NCBI GenBank assembly: GCA_026785985.1
Contig: JAJAYX010000707.1
Coordinates: forward strand, 1-5,231
Length of the DNA stretch: 5,231 nt
From: Rudanella sp.
Lineage (GTDB): Bacteria; Bacteroidota; Bacteroidia; Cytophagales; Spirosomataceae
Reading direction: 5' to 3'
This document shows positions 5,199-5,231 of this stretch, in pieces. Numbering within the stretch: the stretch's first letter is position 1; every line of letters begins with the position of its first letter. The notes beneath the pieces are model-generated. The model was not told the origin of the DNA. It worked only from the letters and a program-made list of their open reading frames with translations, and did not search any database. The position numbers were made by a program, and so were the translations under genes.

Positions 5199-5231
5199 TG
5201 ACATCCTCCCCCCGCTAAAGCAGGGGGATTC
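5199..5231 (-). mobile_element. Terminal hairpin of an IS200/IS605/IS1341-type element (body beyond right edge)
   Basis: Read on the minus strand, the edge carries GAATCCCCC, TGCTTTAGC and then GGGGGGAGGATGTCA. The stem is CCCCC (5209-5213) with GGGGG (5223-5227), continued by GC/GC after a one-base bulge, with a TAAA loop on the plus strand. The pattern GAATCCCC-hairpin-GGGGAGGATGTCA is familiar as the right end just downstream of tnpB (OrfB) genes of IS605 and IS1341 elements, and parallels the ISDra2 right end that finishes GAGGTTCAA. This orientation places the element, and any tnpB, to the right on the minus strand, with its boundary near 5199. In TnpB systems this hairpin is the 3' end of the omega-RNA scaffold and the bases just outside act as guide. 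No transposase coding sequence is visible here, so the call rests on the end sequence alone. Confidence 0.6.

Noticed and set aside
5209..5227. The edge hairpin as a simple intrinsic terminator of lspA
   Set aside because: The run after the stem on the plus strand is ATTC rather than a U-tract, and the flanking TGACATCCTCC and GGGGATTC match IS605-type ends better. The window edge prevents a firm exclusion.
1..5231. CRISPR arrays, tRNA or rRNA genes
   Set aside because: No regularly spaced repeats, cloverleaf-like segments or rRNA signatures were seen on either strand.

Overview
The window looks like chromosome from a Bacteroidota bacterium of the order Cytophagales, most like Spirosoma or a relative (inferred from protein style, not from a search). 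Supporting signs are a TonB-dependent receptor followed by a DUF4249 lipoprotein, a DAHP synthase with chorismate mutase fused at its C-terminus, a TATATTTG promoter box of the Bacteroidota TAnnTTTG type, almost no Shine-Dalgarno sequences, and LspA with the long insert typical of this phylum.

Layout. Positions 1-416 (+) hold the last 137 codons of a TonB-dependent outer-membrane receptor. Six bases later, 423-1478 (+) encodes a DUF4249 lipoprotein, and the two read as one operon. A 20-bp perfect hairpin (1488-1546) then separates this operon from the convergent minus-strand gene 1564-2661, the bifunctional DAHP synthase/chorismate mutase. A 381-bp divergent intergenic region (2662-3042) carries an 88-nt imperfect inverted repeat, a weak candidate promoter for the minus-strand gene, a clear TATATTTG box for the plus-strand gene, and a long leader with a possible 25-codon upstream ORF. 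Proline dehydrogenase follows at 3043-4251 (+), then, after a 47-base gap that can fold on itself, lspA (signal peptidase II) at 4299-5144 (+), with an unusual acidic tail. The last 33 bases (5199-5231) look like the terminal hairpin of an IS200/IS605/IS1341-type element whose body lies beyond the right edge.

How the genes relate. The receptor and the DUF4249 lipoprotein probably form a cell-surface uptake unit of unknown substrate. The lipoprotein has a lipobox, so it is a client of the LspA encoded 3 kb downstream. DAHP synthase/chorismate mutase commits carbon to the shikimate pathway and then to prephenate. Proline dehydrogenase starts proline breakdown to glutamate. These are ordinary core functions. 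The less ordinary parts are the mobile-element end with its possible omega-RNA guide, the possible gene tail next to it, the structured intergenic regions and the LspA tail.
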